Part shown: piece by piece, positions 11,337 through 23,490 of the stretch
Layout of the letters: every line of letters starts with the position of its first letter
Position numbering within the stretch: position 1 is the stretch's first letter
Assembly (NCBI GenBank): GCA_964017045.1
Contig: OZ024809.1
Coordinates: 4,340,012 to 4,404,011 of the forward strand
Direction of reading: 5' to 3'
Length of the DNA: 64,000 nucleotides
From: Omphiscola glabra
Taxonomy: Eukaryota; Mollusca; Gastropoda; Lymnaeidae
The notes under the pieces: model-generated
What the model saw: only the letters and a program-made list of their open reading frames with translations
Database searches by the model: none
What the model was told of the DNA's origin: nothing
Translations under genes and position numbers: made by a program

Positions 11337-11475
11337 GTCTTCCCGTTACTGACCGACGTCCGTGGAAGCATTCCTTGCCGACCGGGGACGAGGGGTCAGA
11401 GGTCAGAATCGGATGCCCACCTGCTGCTGGACGTGAAGAAGACCAAGCAGAATGTCGAAAGAAAGCTATCAGTCG
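11337..11475 (+). CDS. TNF ligand superfamily member, coding exon 2 (stalk end, first strand of the TNF domain)
   Basis: This short internal exon encodes residues 173-218 plus the first base of codon 219. It is bordered by a good acceptor (TTGCTTTCCAG) and donor (GTAAGT). It enters in phase 0, as exon 1 leaves, and exits in phase 1, as exon 3 needs, so the three exons join without a stop. Cys186 lies in the membrane-distal stalk. Residues 191-194 read RGQR, a minimal R-X-X-R proprotein-convertase motif, just before DAHLLLDV at 198-205, which I align with the conserved AH-containing first beta strand of the TNF homology domain. A 31-bp minisatellite ends about 30 bases before the acceptor. The exon has no other recognisable domain; its membership rests on phase, splice sites and position. 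Confidence 0.75.
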
Positions 11476-12027
11476 GTAAGTCATCTATTGTCCGACGTCA
11501 CGTTTCGGAAATAAGTCACAACGCTTAAAAGCTGTTGAACGCTGGAGTTAAGTAACCACATTACCCATGCATAGCCCAGGGCGCGTTCATTATAGATGTT
11601 GAACGCCTTGAAAAAGACCATAGAAAATATTTGAAGGAAGTAAATTTAGCGACCACTTCCTGACTTTAATCGATGTAATCTGATCATAGGATTCTATCAC
11701 TATACCACCCCCCACCCCAAAAAAAATATCTCTCTTTCTCTGGTTAATTTCACTGAGACGATGTCTTGACATAGCCTTTCCCCACAAACACATTTCCTCC
11801 CTCATTTTCTTTCTTTTCTTAAATATTTGTGCTCTCTTTTACAAAATATTCAAAAATACAACTTAATCTATTGCGTTTCCAAATGTGTATATTATGACCC
11901 CCCCCCCCCCCCCCCCCGGTCAAATACAATTCTATACTATTATTTTACCCCCCCCCCCCAATGCCAATTACATTTCTATATTATGATCCCCTTGGTTACA
12001 TTATCCTTATCTATGCCTCGCCCACAG
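11476..12027 (+). other. Intron 2 of the TNF-ligand gene
   Basis: The intron is 552 bp, phase 1, from GTAAGT to CCCACAG. It contains two long poly(C) tracts (about 11898-11918 and 11949-11959), which make up part of the pyrimidine-rich end before exon 3. Confidence 0.75.
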
Positions 12028-12425
12028 AGCATCTCTTCCACTGGATGGACAAGAACGAGAACGACCTTTCCTTCGTGGGGAGCGGGCTCAAGTACTCCCC
12101 GGGGACCATCTCCATAGTCCAGTCCGGCAAATATTACCTCTACAGCCACCTGACCATCAGCACCAACGAGTCGCCGCTGCCGGGCGGCGCCGAGGAGAAG
12201 ATCGTCGTCCACTCCATACTGAAGTCGTCCAGGTCCGGCCAGGGCCACGGCCTGCCCACGCTGCTGACCAACCAGCTGACCGTCAGACAAAAGGAGGCCA
12301 GCGGGTCGACGATCAACGGAGTTGTTGAACTATCCGCCGGCGACCAAGTCTATGTCTACTTCAGCTACCCGTCCCTCCTGAAAGACACCGTGGGGGCCAA
12401 CATCTTCGGATTATTCTTATTGTAG
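12028..12425 (+). CDS. TNF ligand superfamily member, terminal coding exon (TNF homology domain)
   Basis: This exon encodes residues 219-350, with codon 219 split as G|AG, and ends at TAG 12423-12425. It holds most of the TNF homology domain, the C-terminal jelly-roll that trimerises and binds the receptor. Family hallmarks seen here are HLFHW (220-224), SGLKYSPGTISI (237-248), SGKYYLYSHLTI (251-262, the G.YY.YS strand), the GVVELSAGDQVYVYFS strand pair (316-331), and the C-terminal GANIFGLFLL, the counterpart of the usual FFGLFKL ending. There is an N-glycosylation sequon at Asn265. This part has no cysteine, so the disulfide found inside some TNF domains is absent. The acceptor is CTCGCCCACAG at 12027. 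Length and layout (N-terminal span, stalk, C-terminal domain of about 150 residues) fit the family. Invertebrate members include Drosophila eiger; orthology to a named vertebrate ligand cannot be decided here. Confidence 0.9.
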
Positions 12426-13139
12426 ACGATCTTCCAGTGCTGTGCTTTGGACCCGGACGTTGTGTACTACGAATGCAGCTTGATGACCTTTTGACCTCGC
12501 TGGGCATCGCTGGAGAAATTTCGAGAGATGATCTTTCACCCCCCTGAGCTAGATGGTTATATTATTTAATTTTTTTTTTAAAGGCGTAACTTCAGTGGTG
12601 TCTGAATCTGACATTATGGGGCCGAAATTGTCCGGGGGGAAAAAAACAACCAAACTGCCAAGATGGAAGGAGGCTGGGCATTGATGTGGAAGTTTCTTGA
12701 ACGCTGCTCTGGAAAGCTCTGGTGGTGTCACTGTGACATGAAACAAAGTTGAGATGTTGGATGTCATTAGGACATGTTGACAGGGCTGATATGTCTTGCA
12801 GTTTCATCAATGAGTACGTACTTAACAGGAGATGTGTGACAACTGTCACTGAGACAAGGCAGAATCCTGTCATTATTAAGGAGTGTGACAAGTGACACAT
12901 GCCAAATAAGTTGTGAGATAATATGCGCCGAAGTCTTCAGGCGAGATAAAGTGTGACAATGTCATATGATATCTTGACATGGCAGTTTCATCAACCTCAG
13001 ATGAGTTGACTAAGGCAGTGTCATAGTTCCAGGTGAAATATGACGATGTCATCAGGCGATGTGAATTGGTGCGACAGAGGCAACAACAAAAAAAAAGAAA
13101 TGAAACAAATAATGACATCATCAACACTATACAACGTGG
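12426..13139 (+). other. Presumed 3' UTR of the TNF-ligand gene
   Basis: There is no coding signal. About 140 bases after the stop lies TTATTTAAT (12562-12570), which fits the AU-rich-element nonamer UUAUUUA(U/A)(U/A), and a second nonamer TTATTTATA lies at 13357-13365. An AATAAA at 13631-13636 is one possible polyadenylation signal. The true 3' end cannot be fixed from sequence alone. Confidence 0.45.
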
Positions 13140-13239
13140 AATAACATCGATCTTGTTTCATTAACGTCGATCTTGTTTCATTAACGTCGATCTTGTTTCA
13201 TTAACGTCATTCTTGTTTCATTAACGTCGATCTTGTTTC
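13140..13239. repeat. 20-bp minisatellite
   Basis: Five units of TTAACGTCGATCTTGTTTCA. Confidence 0.9.
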
Positions 13240-16147
13240 AGTGCTGCGACAAGAAGAATACAACAAAGGCAAAACATTTAAAAAAAACAAAACAAACAAC
13301 AATAAGAAACAACAATTCTTTTTTAATGTGCAAGTTGTGAGTAAAGCTGGTGATTGTTATTTATACTGTAATTTGTTTGTATATATTACTAAATGCGTAT
13401 GTATATAATGGTGATGACCGCATTGTGTGACTGCTAAGGAACTGTTTAAGGGTTCGTTTTTATTCTCAATGCTGTCAAAGAAAGTAAATCTCACGAAACT
13501 TGGTATCTAAACTGTTTAATGCTAATTAAACTTTAAGTTATACTGTAAGTAAACGCTACCTTTTTATCAGCCTGAGAAGTAACTGCATGCTGGAGGATAT
13601 TGACCTAGTTAATTAAACAGGACAAAAAATAATAAACACCCCCTCTTTAGTTAAAGCCATTTTGATTGGTTGGACGTCATTTGGAAAGCCGACATAAATT
13701 AATGAGACGGGAAGGAAGCAAAAAATAAAAACTTTTCAAAAAATAAAATTGTTGTGTTCATTGGCAACCTTGTAGAAACTTCTGAGTTGGAGAAATGCCG
13801 ACATATGATGCAACAGAGTTGATAGCTTGTAGAATCTGCAATGCTTTGCCCTGTCCAGTAAGTTTGCCGTAATATAAAGGCAAGGCAAGGTGAGTTGACC
13901 CGAGTGACTGCCAATAGTCAGAAGTGCTTTCAAGTAGTAGGCCTAGTTGGCAGTGATTGAAGCTAAGGGGACATTTCCTGGTTGTCCAATACCAATGGTA
14001 GTACATACGTAATGACGATATATATATTTTTTATATAACTTGAGTCAGTGAGGACATTTTAGTTATGTTCATGACTCTCGGTGAACACGTTTAATATAGT
14101 CTTAGTACTATTATTAGTAATTTGCTTTTTTTTTTTTGGGGGGGGGGGGGGTCTTTTCAAAACAAGTCTTGACATTTAAATACCGTAAAATGGGGGAACT
14201 TTGGTCCATTTTATTCTTAAAAAATTTTTATTTTATTTTTTTAACCAGTTAACTAGGAGATGAGTGCATTAGTCTAGTAGGTCTACATGAAGTAATATAT
14301 TTATTCAATCAAAGCTGATACACTTCCCACCTGAAAGTGTTTAACTGTAACTGCTTGTAAATTATTGTGAATTTGTAAGTAATTTGTTTTTTTGTCATGG
14401 ACAAACTTATTCATACCTAAGTTATTGTATTTTGTAAATTTTGTAAGCATTAAGATTGAAGCTGTTTATAAATATGGTGTAGTGCCAGTGCCTCATAAAT
14501 TGTGCCCAGACAAGAAATAGCATTTTATTAAACTGTTTGGGGGGGGGGGGGGGGGCATGCAAGACCTTAATGTAGTACATTACAATGTTTTTCATTTAAT
14601 GTCATTGTATTATTTCTAATTTCCCAAAGTATATCTATGAAAAAGTGCCCCCCCCCCCCCCCCAACCACAATTTTTTTTTTCCTTCTTCCCACACTCATG
14701 ACTCACTTATTTTACACAGCTGAAACATCTTCATGAGTTTTCAAAAAAAGGAAGATGATGAGGGGGGAATATCAGGGTACTGTAATTATATTCAAACACT
14801 GTTAAACGGTTCTTTATGGAGCTTCTAACATTCAATATCTTTTTTTTGTTTTTTTATAAACAGCTTCAACGCCTACTTCATCATGTTTGCCATTCATTGC
14901 AGTGGCAAATAATTTTTATATTTGAAAAAAAAAAAATAATAATAATACTGATATAGCTTATCATTCCTACAATCCTGTTTGAACTTTTTTTTCCCCTTCA
15001 ATGACTACGAGTAAAATATCAAATCAAAAGTACTTAAAATTCTTACAATTGATATATATATATACATAATATATATCTATATATATATATATAAATATCC
15101 ATCATATTAACCTCTGATTACCTCATTTAAGGTTAACAAACAACAAAAATTGTACATCCGGTATCTTGTGGACCAAAGTTTTTAAAAAGTTATCAAAAAA
15201 TGTAATCGCGGGGTTATTTTTGAAAAATTTCAATGAAAATGTTAACATTCCATGCGTACATGACTGTTCATATTATTTAACATGTATAAAAAAACAAAAA
15301 CAACATAAAGCATTTTAAATCCATCGTTTTAAATTATTTGATATGTTTTTTTTTTTGGTTGTTTTTTTCTTGCTGACCCTGTTTTTGCACATTACAGTTC
15401 TGTCCCGTTCAGTGATAAACTATTTTAATGTCCATTTTCCTCGTTTTAAACTTTGAATTATGAAATTAATTCATACATTTATAAGTAGTGTAAGTAGACT
15501 GAATAATTTTCAATAGTATTACTTTTAATTGACATAGATTGCAACAGGACAAATACAAAAGGAAAGAAATGAGAGTAACGAAAAGATAATAAAATAATTT
15601 TGTTATCAGCTGTTTCTATTAAAAATTTTAATCTTGGAAATGGTCATTTCATGAACAAGGGAGAAACATTACGTGTTTTATGAAATATCTTGTACCTACA
15701 TTACTTTCGTCCCATCATAGTACTATTTGGAAATGATTGGTGCTGTCTGAAATATTTCAAAATAGTGAGATTTCAGAAGTGCCTCCAGTGGAAAAATTAC
15801 AAAATATCCATAAATAGTAAAAAAAAAAAAAAAATCTGATCTTCCAACAAAATTATATTTATTTATAAGACTAAAGCTTCCTGGAATATTTATAAGACTA
15901 AAGCTTCCTGGAAGTCTGAATGGACAATGTTTGATGTTATCTTTAATTTGTGAAGAGCTTATTGCAAGAATAGAGTGGAGCAGCTAGAACGCTAGCCCTG
16001 TGAAGAAAGAGCCGCAAGAGTATATTAGAATAATTTAATCATAACTTTGTGAACGGCCAACTGCAAGAATTATATAAGAGCATTTAAAAAAATTTTTTTT
16101 TTTTTTTCTCCTCATCTTTTGTTTTTTCTGTGAACCTAAAATGAACA
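13240..16147. other. AT-rich non-coding stretch downstream of the TNF-ligand gene
   Basis: No gene. It contains homopolymer tracts (G at about 14140-14152 and 14537-14554, C at 14648-14662), a (TA)n run at 15053-15092, and a 27-bp tandem duplication (TATTTATAAGACTAAAGCTT CCTGGAA, 15856-15914). Part may belong to a long 3' UTR. Confidence 0.5.
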
Positions 16148-16350
16148 AGTATAGTAGTAGTGTTACAATTCCAACAGTATAGTAGTAGTGTTACAATTCC
16201 AACAGTATAGTAGTATTGTTACAATTCCAACAGTATAGTAGTAGTGTTACAATTCCAACAGTATAATAGTAGTAGCGTTACAATTCCAACAGTATAGTAG
16301 TAGTGTTACAATTCCAACAGTATAGTAGTAGTGTTACAATTCCAACAGTT
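16148..16350. repeat. 28-bp minisatellite
   Basis: Seven units of GTATAGTAGTAGTGTTACAA TTCCAACA. Confidence 0.9.
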
Positions 16351-18246
16351 GAAAATAACAGATAAATTGCTATCTACTTTTTTCCTTGTAATTTAAAATA
16401 TATATTTTTTTTTTTTTTAATTTTCTTTTTTTTTAATTTTCTTTTTTTTTTAAATTCTTTTTTTTTTTTTAAATTTTCTTTTTTTTCCCCTCTCTGTGTG
16501 TGTGTTGCCTTTAACCTTCCATAATAATGAGATACCATTTGTTTACTGGTATTTACACAATAGCTTTAGGGGATCTATCAACCCGACTGACCACTTGTTT
16601 TGTTGTTTGTTTTGAACACTTAGACTCTGTGCATCATTCTGACTACTGGTACTTTGTTGTTTTGAAAAATCATGTGAATTCTGCTGCAATTTTAACACAA
16701 CCTGCTTCTTTAAGAAATATTCATTTTTTTGGGTTCCTTTTCATGATTTTTATAATTGTGTTCATATGTCCATGCTGTGAATGTAGCCGAAGGGTTCTCA
16801 AATGATGGGAAGGTGTCTTTGGTCCCCCATGATTTTAGAACCACAGTATTAAGCATGTCATTTCATATTGAATTGACTTTAATTAAAATCGTGGAAAGAG
16901 GATATAGTTCATTTCCGGGTGTCAAATGGAAGCCATTTCAAAGCTATTTTAAATAAATTAAAACACATGTTAAAATTTCTAAATAAAGTGAAAGTAAAAA
17001 TACATTTTTTTCACAATTTTTAATGGATTTAATTTTTAAATTTAAATAAAATAAGTTGCTTTTTAAAAATATTTTTTTTTTTTACTTTAGCCTTAAAATT
17101 ATTTTTTAACGCGGTGAATGGTGAGATTTTTTTGTAGCAAATTTTATTTTTGTCTCATTTAAAAAGAACAATACATTTTTTTTCTTTCTATTAATAAAAC
17201 TTTGAAATAATATAAAAAACTATTTAAAAAAGACATTAAAAAAAAAACTTTTTTGTAGTAGGTTTAACTTATCATCATTTCCTATCAGTTGCTTCAGCTT
17301 ATGCTCCATGTTTAAACCATCCATATTAACATGTTTCCAGTGTGATATTCATTAGAAAACACAAAGAAAACAACCAGTGACTGTGATATAACAATGAAAT
17401 ATGTTGGGTTACTTAAAAAGCTTTGAAAGAAAAAAAAACAAAACAAAAGAAAACTATATCAAGTCATCAACTGTATAATTTTGAATAATTTTCTTCATTT
17501 TATTTATTTTAGTACAATTTTGTTTATTTTTTTTGTTGGTATTTTCAACTCAATTTTTTCCCTCTTAATTCCTGTTTTTGAACTTGAAGGAACAATTAAA
17601 AAATTAAAATGCTGCCTAAATTACTTTTTAAAATTACAAAATTAATACAGTGTGAGAACTACGAATCAAGGGCTCTGCCTCAAGTGTCTTATAAACCTGG
17701 TTAATTTTTAGGGTGGGCTGGATGCCATGTAAATGTATATAAAAAAACATTTTTTAAAAGTTCAAAGGTCACCAGCATTCAATATCAGTGTAAGGGCAAT
17801 GAGGCTTTCATGCTTTGTAACTAGTTTGAGAACAAGCAAAAAATACATCTTTTTATTCTTGAGTTATTTTCACTTGTCACAGTAATCTTTAAGTAATGTA
17901 TGTTTTTAATGCTAACGTAAGCATACAACACCCCCCCCCCCTCCCCCCAATAATCTCTGATTAGATACATCAAGAAACTTGTTTGAGTAAGTCCATTCTT
18001 TTTTTGATACATCAAGAAACTTGAGTTAGTTCTTCCTTTCCTTTGTTGTTTTGTTTGTTGATAATGTGGACACCTGCATCGTTTTTGAATCTATTCAACA
18101 TTTTTGTTTCATCTTCTGAAAATTATTTTCATTAACATGTTGATTGAATTCTTGCATTTTTTCCATGAATATCTTTTGAGGCTGTTGATGGTTTGTTTGT
18201 TTTTTTGGTGTGTGTGGATTTTTGGAATGTGTGCTTGAATGGAATA
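16351..18246. other. AT-rich non-coding stretch with T-rich runs
   Basis: It holds TTTTAATTTTC-type runs (16400-16490) and a poly(C) tract (17930-17948). A 92-codon open frame at 16527-16805 has no domain and lies in sequence of the same composition as its flanks. Confidence 0.5.
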
Positions 18247-18685
18247 CAATGTGGTTGGCGTGTTAGGCTTAGGGATACAAGTGTAACAAGCAATGTGGTT
18301 GGCGTGTTTGGCTTAGGGATACAAGTGTAACACGCAATGTGGTTGGCGTGGTTGGCCTAGGGATACAAGTGTAACAAGCAATGTGGTTGGCGTGTTTGGC
18401 TTAGGGATACAAGTGTAACATGCAATGTGGTTGGTGTGGTTGGCCTAGGGATACAAGTGTAACAAGCAATGTGGTTGGCGTGTTTGGCTTAGGGATACAA
18501 GTGTAACAAGCAATGTGGTTGGTGTGTTTGGCCTAGGGATACAAGTGTAACAAGCAATGTGGTTGGCGTGTTTGGCTTAGGGATACAAGTGTAACAAGCA
18601 ATGTGGTTGGTGTGTTTGGCCTAGGGATACAAGTGTAACAAGCAATGTGGTTGGCGTGTTTGGCCTAGGGATACAAGTGTAACAG
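18247..18685. repeat. 44-bp minisatellite
   Basis: Ten units of GCAATGTGGTTGGCGTGTTT followed by GGCTTAGGGATACAAGTGTA ACAA. Alternating GGCTTAGG/GGCCTAGG and CGTG/TGTG variants hint at a dimeric pattern. Confidence 0.95.
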
Positions 18686-19826
18686 AAGAGGTTGGATCTA
18701 AATATTTTTTTTAAAAGATAGTAATACATTGTGCACACTATCGTCATACATCATACATCATACATCCTTGTTTGCTGAGAATGAAAACTTATTTATTGAG
18801 CATTTGAGACCATTTTTTGTCTTCTTCATAGACTGACTCCATTACATCGACGTGTGATGTCATCCGGGTGTCACGTCATTAGCGTCCTTGCTGATGTGAA
18901 TGGCGACGTGACTATATTATAATTATATATATATTTTTTTTTTTTCCTTCGAGTCATTAATTTAATCATCATTTGGGGGGGGGGGGGGGTTAAATTGTTT
19001 GCATTATAACCTGTGTATATGACAATGAGCTCCTCTATCTGCGTGCTTAAAGATGACTTCATTTTTTTCCTTGTTGAGATGCATTTTGACACATACAAAA
19101 AAATAAAATTTTAAATTGAAAAAAAAAAAATTTGAAATTATACAGTGTTTTGTTTGTGTTACGCCTATGATTTTTGGTTTTAAATACTGTAACAGTCCAA
19201 ATAAACTGGCGCATTTGGGATGTATTTTGCAATGGGGGGGGGGGGGCGCAAAACCTTTTAAATTGTACTTAAAGTTGGTCCAGTTGGCATTCCAGCCCTA
19301 ATGTCCCAATTTGCACTCCAACCCCTGATATCCCAGTTGCATTCAACCCACATTATGGGTGGGCGCCCCAGTCGGCACAAGGTAGGCAGCAGTCATGGTG
19401 GGTGCACAAGTTAGGACACAGTATGGATGGCCATGTTTGTGTAACTATACCTATAACAACATCCCACAGCCCATGTATGTTACACAACGGATATGGGTAT
19501 GTTGTATAGTTTTAAAAGTCATGTGTTTAACTTTCATCGGAAAGCTCATTTGCGGGAGAAGGAAAAGACTGGGTATATTTGTATGGGGATCACCATATCT
19601 TTAAATGCGGTGATATCGCAGTCTTGAAAAAAAAAAAAAGAGGTTTTTATATTTTCTTTTAAAATTACTATATTTATGTATGCTAAACCAATGTCGGACA
19701 ATGCAGTTCTTCTATTTCTATGGCACTGACGCAATGAGGGCGCATTTGCATTTTAAACATACAGTCAGCAAAAATCAATTTATGTAGAAAGGGGAGTATT
19801 GTGGATGGGATTTTATTTAAAACTAA
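18686..19826. other. Unassigned AT-rich sequence
   Basis: No gene or repeat family recognised. Poly(G) tracts lie at about 18975-18989 and 19234-19245. Confidence 0.5.
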
Positions 19827-20008
19827 TGGTGGCGTAGTGAGCTTAACTCGCGCCCGGGGCACAATACCGTTTTAGCGCCCCCCAATACCTTTATAGCGCC
19901 CCCCCCCTATTCGAAAACCATACAATATTATAGTAAAAAAAAATATACCATTTGGCGCCCCATTGTGAGTGGCGCCCGGGGCATGATGCCGCCCTCACTA
20001 CGCCACTG
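19827..20008. mobile_element. hAT-type MITE (family C, copy 1)
   Basis: The 182-bp element has imperfect terminal inverted repeats (TGGTGGCGTAGTGAG at the left, CTCACTACGCCACTG at the right). The inside contains two GCGCCCCCC blocks and TATACCATTTGGCGCCCC. It is the inverted partner of the element at 21186-21360. No target duplication is evident. Confidence 0.65.
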
Positions 20009-21185
20009 TGGCCGCGAGATTTTCCCCAAAGATGCAGTTCAGATGCGAGGATGATTGTTTTCATCTCCCGATAATCCAGTTGAGGAGTGTGACCAACAAT
20101 AGGTTCAGACTTTCTGTTAAAGTGAGTTGTTGTTTTCCCTCCACATTGCGCTAAATATAGTTTACGGGACGGTGCGGTTAAATGTTTATGACATTAGTAA
20201 TAGAAAGAAACGAAACAAAACACAACAATAAAAACCAAACAGTTTGGACTGCCGACGAGGAAATTGGTTACCGGTAAGATATTTTTTTTAAGTACAAATG
20301 TTGAGTGGATTTTTATTGAAGATTCCAATATATCAACAACCGTCAACGTCCGCATATTTAAAATGGTTCCCAGATTTTGTGGGTTTTTTTTTTAATTTAA
20401 GGAGAAGTTTTTTTAGAAAATGTGCTTTCTGTGTAGTTCTGGGGCGTGTAAAAACGGTTGGGTATTGCTATATTATCACTCAAAATCCAGTGACTTTAAA
20501 ATGGTAAGCAGTAAATGAAACTTTCCTAATCTTTAAAGAAATGTCAATGTTTATTAGATGTTTACGTTTCTAGAATTAGATGTGTCCCCAAAATTAATTA
20601 CAGGTATTTTCCAAACCATTGCAATTTTTATTTAGGATTTTTATAATACACCAAAACCAGATGTCATTTAAATAGGTAAAAAAAATGATTTTTTATATAT
20701 TTAGACTTCGCAATAGCATTTAGAAAGTAAGTATCGCCATATGGCTTCCGTTTTATCCCCGGTAACATGGGGGTCATATCTTCTAGTAATATACCGTCGG
20801 CTGTGAATAATTCGGGGATCTATTGAAAACACTTCAAGGGGTACAAGCATGTTACCCCCACCAATCATTTAACCAGGAATGCACTTTTAGAGGGGTCACA
20901 ATCAATTTTCCAGGGGAAATACAACGTGGCATATAGCCGTGACGTTGAATTGTGATCAGTAGTGAATCCACGTTGAAAGATTTTTTTTAAAAATCTGTTG
21001 CCTGTTAATTTAACAAATGACCCGAAATCAGGACCTGTATTCGGCTATGTTGTCAATAAAAACATTCACTGTGGAGTCGCGACCTAAATGGTCATCTGTG
21101 CAGGGCCGCATCTAGCTAAAGCTGTGCCCGAGGCAAAGCCTGAATTTAGGGCCTAAACTTTATGGCCCCCTTTATGCATGTAGAA
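20009..21185. other. Unassigned sequence between the two family C MITEs
   Basis: No gene seen. CAGGGCCGCATCTAGC at 21102-21117 may be the end of another hAT-like MITE, of which no partner was found. Confidence 0.45.
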
Positions 21186-21360
21186 CAGTGGCGTAGTGAA
21201 GGGGGGCATCATGCACCGGGCGCTACTCACAAAGGGGCGCCAAATGGTATATTTTACAATAATATTGTATGGTTTTCGAATGGGGGGGCGCTAAAAAGGT
21301 ATTGGGGGGCGCTAAAAAGGTATTGTGCCCCGGGCGCGAGTTAAGCTCGCTACGCCACTG
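21186..21360. mobile_element. hAT-type MITE (family C, copy 2)
   Basis: The 175-bp element starts CAGTGGCGTAGTGA and ends TCGCTACGCCACTG, flanked by ATGTAGAA (21178-21185) and ATGCAGAA (21361-21368), an 8-bp duplication with one mismatch. It is in inverted orientation to the copy 1.2 kb upstream. Confidence 0.7.
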
Positions 21361-21368
21361 ATGCAGAA

Positions 21369-22042
21369 TTGACGATTTTGGCGCCCTTGAAAACCTTTGG
21401 ACGAGTGCCAACTGTCCACTTCGCCCCATCCTTTTTGGACAGTCCTGCACCTTTCTTTCATGCAATGGGGAGTAGGAACCAAGATTGTGTCACCGCATTT
21501 CTTCTAAACTCTCACAATGACAGAGCGCAATAGGAATGTACAGAAATAATACAACAGGATACTACGGACTTCGATTTAATCTGGTATCTCACCGCAAATT
21601 TTGGCAAAAATTACTTTTCAGCAAGAAAAGAACAGAGGGCAGCACTAAGGTAGTCGGAACCGGTTTGTTCCACTTCCCTACACCCCCAACCGAACATCCC
21701 AAAAACAGACTACGCTGACATATTTGTGCCCCACCCTCCGTTATTACCAACAAAAAGCCTTCTAATTTGAAACTTTTAACTTATCCTTAGCCTTAGTGAT
21801 AAATGTGTTTAACCCTCTCTTACAAAAAAAGGGACCTTTTTTTTTTATTTCAAGGTGTTTTCGCCTGACCTTTCCTTCGTTCCGGTGTTTTCAACCTCAA
21901 TGACCTTTCTGCCTTGCACTCTCGCCCTCGCCTCGCGAAGGATTAGTAAACTTTATTTACCCCTACGCCACAACATTCACCCGTGATCCTCTAACATGGC
22001 TGCCGGCGTCTTGTGCCCCGAGGAATCGGAACAACTTAGGCC
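21369..22042. other. Unassigned sequence
   Basis: No gene or repeat recognised. Confidence 0.5.
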
Positions 22043-22447
22043 TAATGGCTTTAACTCCATGCCTAAGGACTTTAACTTCAGGCCTAAAGGCTTTAACTCC
22101 AGGCATAATGGTTTTAACTCCAGGCCCAATGGCTTTAACATCAGGCCAAATGGCTTTAAATCCAGGCCTAGTTGCTTTAACTCGCAAGCCTAATGGCTTT
22201 AACTCCAGGCCTAATGGCTTTAACTCCAGGCCTAATGGCTTTAACTCGCATGCCCAATGGCTTTAACTGCAGTCGTAATGGCTTTAACTCAAAGGCCAAA
22301 TGGCATTAACTCCAGGCCTAATGGCTTTAAATCCAGTCGTAATGGCCTTAACTCAAAGGCCAAATGACATTAACTCCAGGCCTAATGATTTTAACTCGCA
22401 TGCCTAATGGCTTTAACTCCAGGCCTAATGGCTTTAACTCCAGGAGC
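22043..22447. repeat. 21-bp minisatellite
   Basis: About 19 units of GGCTTTAACTCCAGGCCTAA T, with diverged units inside (CAGTCGTAATGG, AAAGGCCAAATGG). Confidence 0.9.
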
Positions 22448-22732
22448 CAACGACTTGGGAATAAATTGATAGCAAATGTCTTCACTCAGACTGTCATCCG
22501 TGTTGGTTTAAATACTAATGATTTAATTATTCTTATTTTATTGAAATCTGGAGCTAGAAGATCAAGAACGATAGCTACTGGATCTTTCAAATAGCTACTG
22601 GATCTTTACATTGAAGGAGTTTGCCATCTAATTATGTGAAAAATACCAAAGAAATAAAAAAAGTAAATAAATTGGGTTGGAATCGAATAAGCGCCGAAAC
22701 AAGTGCAAGTTACGACATTCCATTATGAGCAG

Positions 22733-23490
22733 TCACGGTGTGTCATCAAACTATCATGGTGTGTCATCAAATTATCATGGTGTGTCATCAAATTATCATG
22801 GTGTGTCATCAAACTATCGAGGTGTGTCATCAAACTATCGTGGTGTGTCATCAAACTATCGTGGTGTGTCATCAAACTATCGTGGTGTGTCATCAAACTA
22901 TCGTGTTGTTTCATCAAACTACCACCGTGCGTCATCAAACTATCGTGGTGCGTCATCAAACTACCACGGTGCGTCATCAGACTACCACGGTGCGTCATCA
23001 GACTATCATGGTGTGTCATCAGATTATTACGGTGCGTCATCAAACTATCATGGTGTGTCATCAAGCTATCGTGGCGCGTCATGAAACTATCGTGGTGCGT
23101 CATGAAACTATCGTGGTGCGTCATGAAACTATCGTGGCGCGTCATGAAACTATCATGGTGTGTCATAAAGCTATCGTGGTGCGTCATGAAACTATCATGG
23201 TGCATCATGAAACTATCGTGGCGCGTCATGAAACTATCGTGGCGCGTCATGAAACTATCATGGTGTGTCATAAAGCTATCGTGGTGCGTCATGAAACTAT
23301 CATGGTGCGTCATGAAACTATCGTGGCGCGTCATGAAACTCGTGGTGCCTTATGAAACTATCATGGTGTGTCATAAAGCTATCGTGGTGCGTCATGAAAC
23401 TATCATGGTGCATCATGAAACTATCGTGGTGCGTCATCAAACTATCATGGTGTGTCATAAAGCTATCGTGGTGCGTCATCAAACTATCAT
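22733..23490. repeat. 21-bp minisatellite
   Basis: About 36 units of CATCAAACTATCGTGGTGTG T. The right half switches to CATGAAACTATCGTGGTGCG T and forms a longer pattern of six to seven units with CATAAAGCTATCG markers. Open frames of up to 270 codons in several frames come from the 21-bp period and are not genes. Confidence 0.95.

Noticed and set aside
16527..16805. 92-codon open frame with a hydrophobic segment
   Set aside because: It lies in AT-rich DNA of uniform composition, with no domain and no splice signals.
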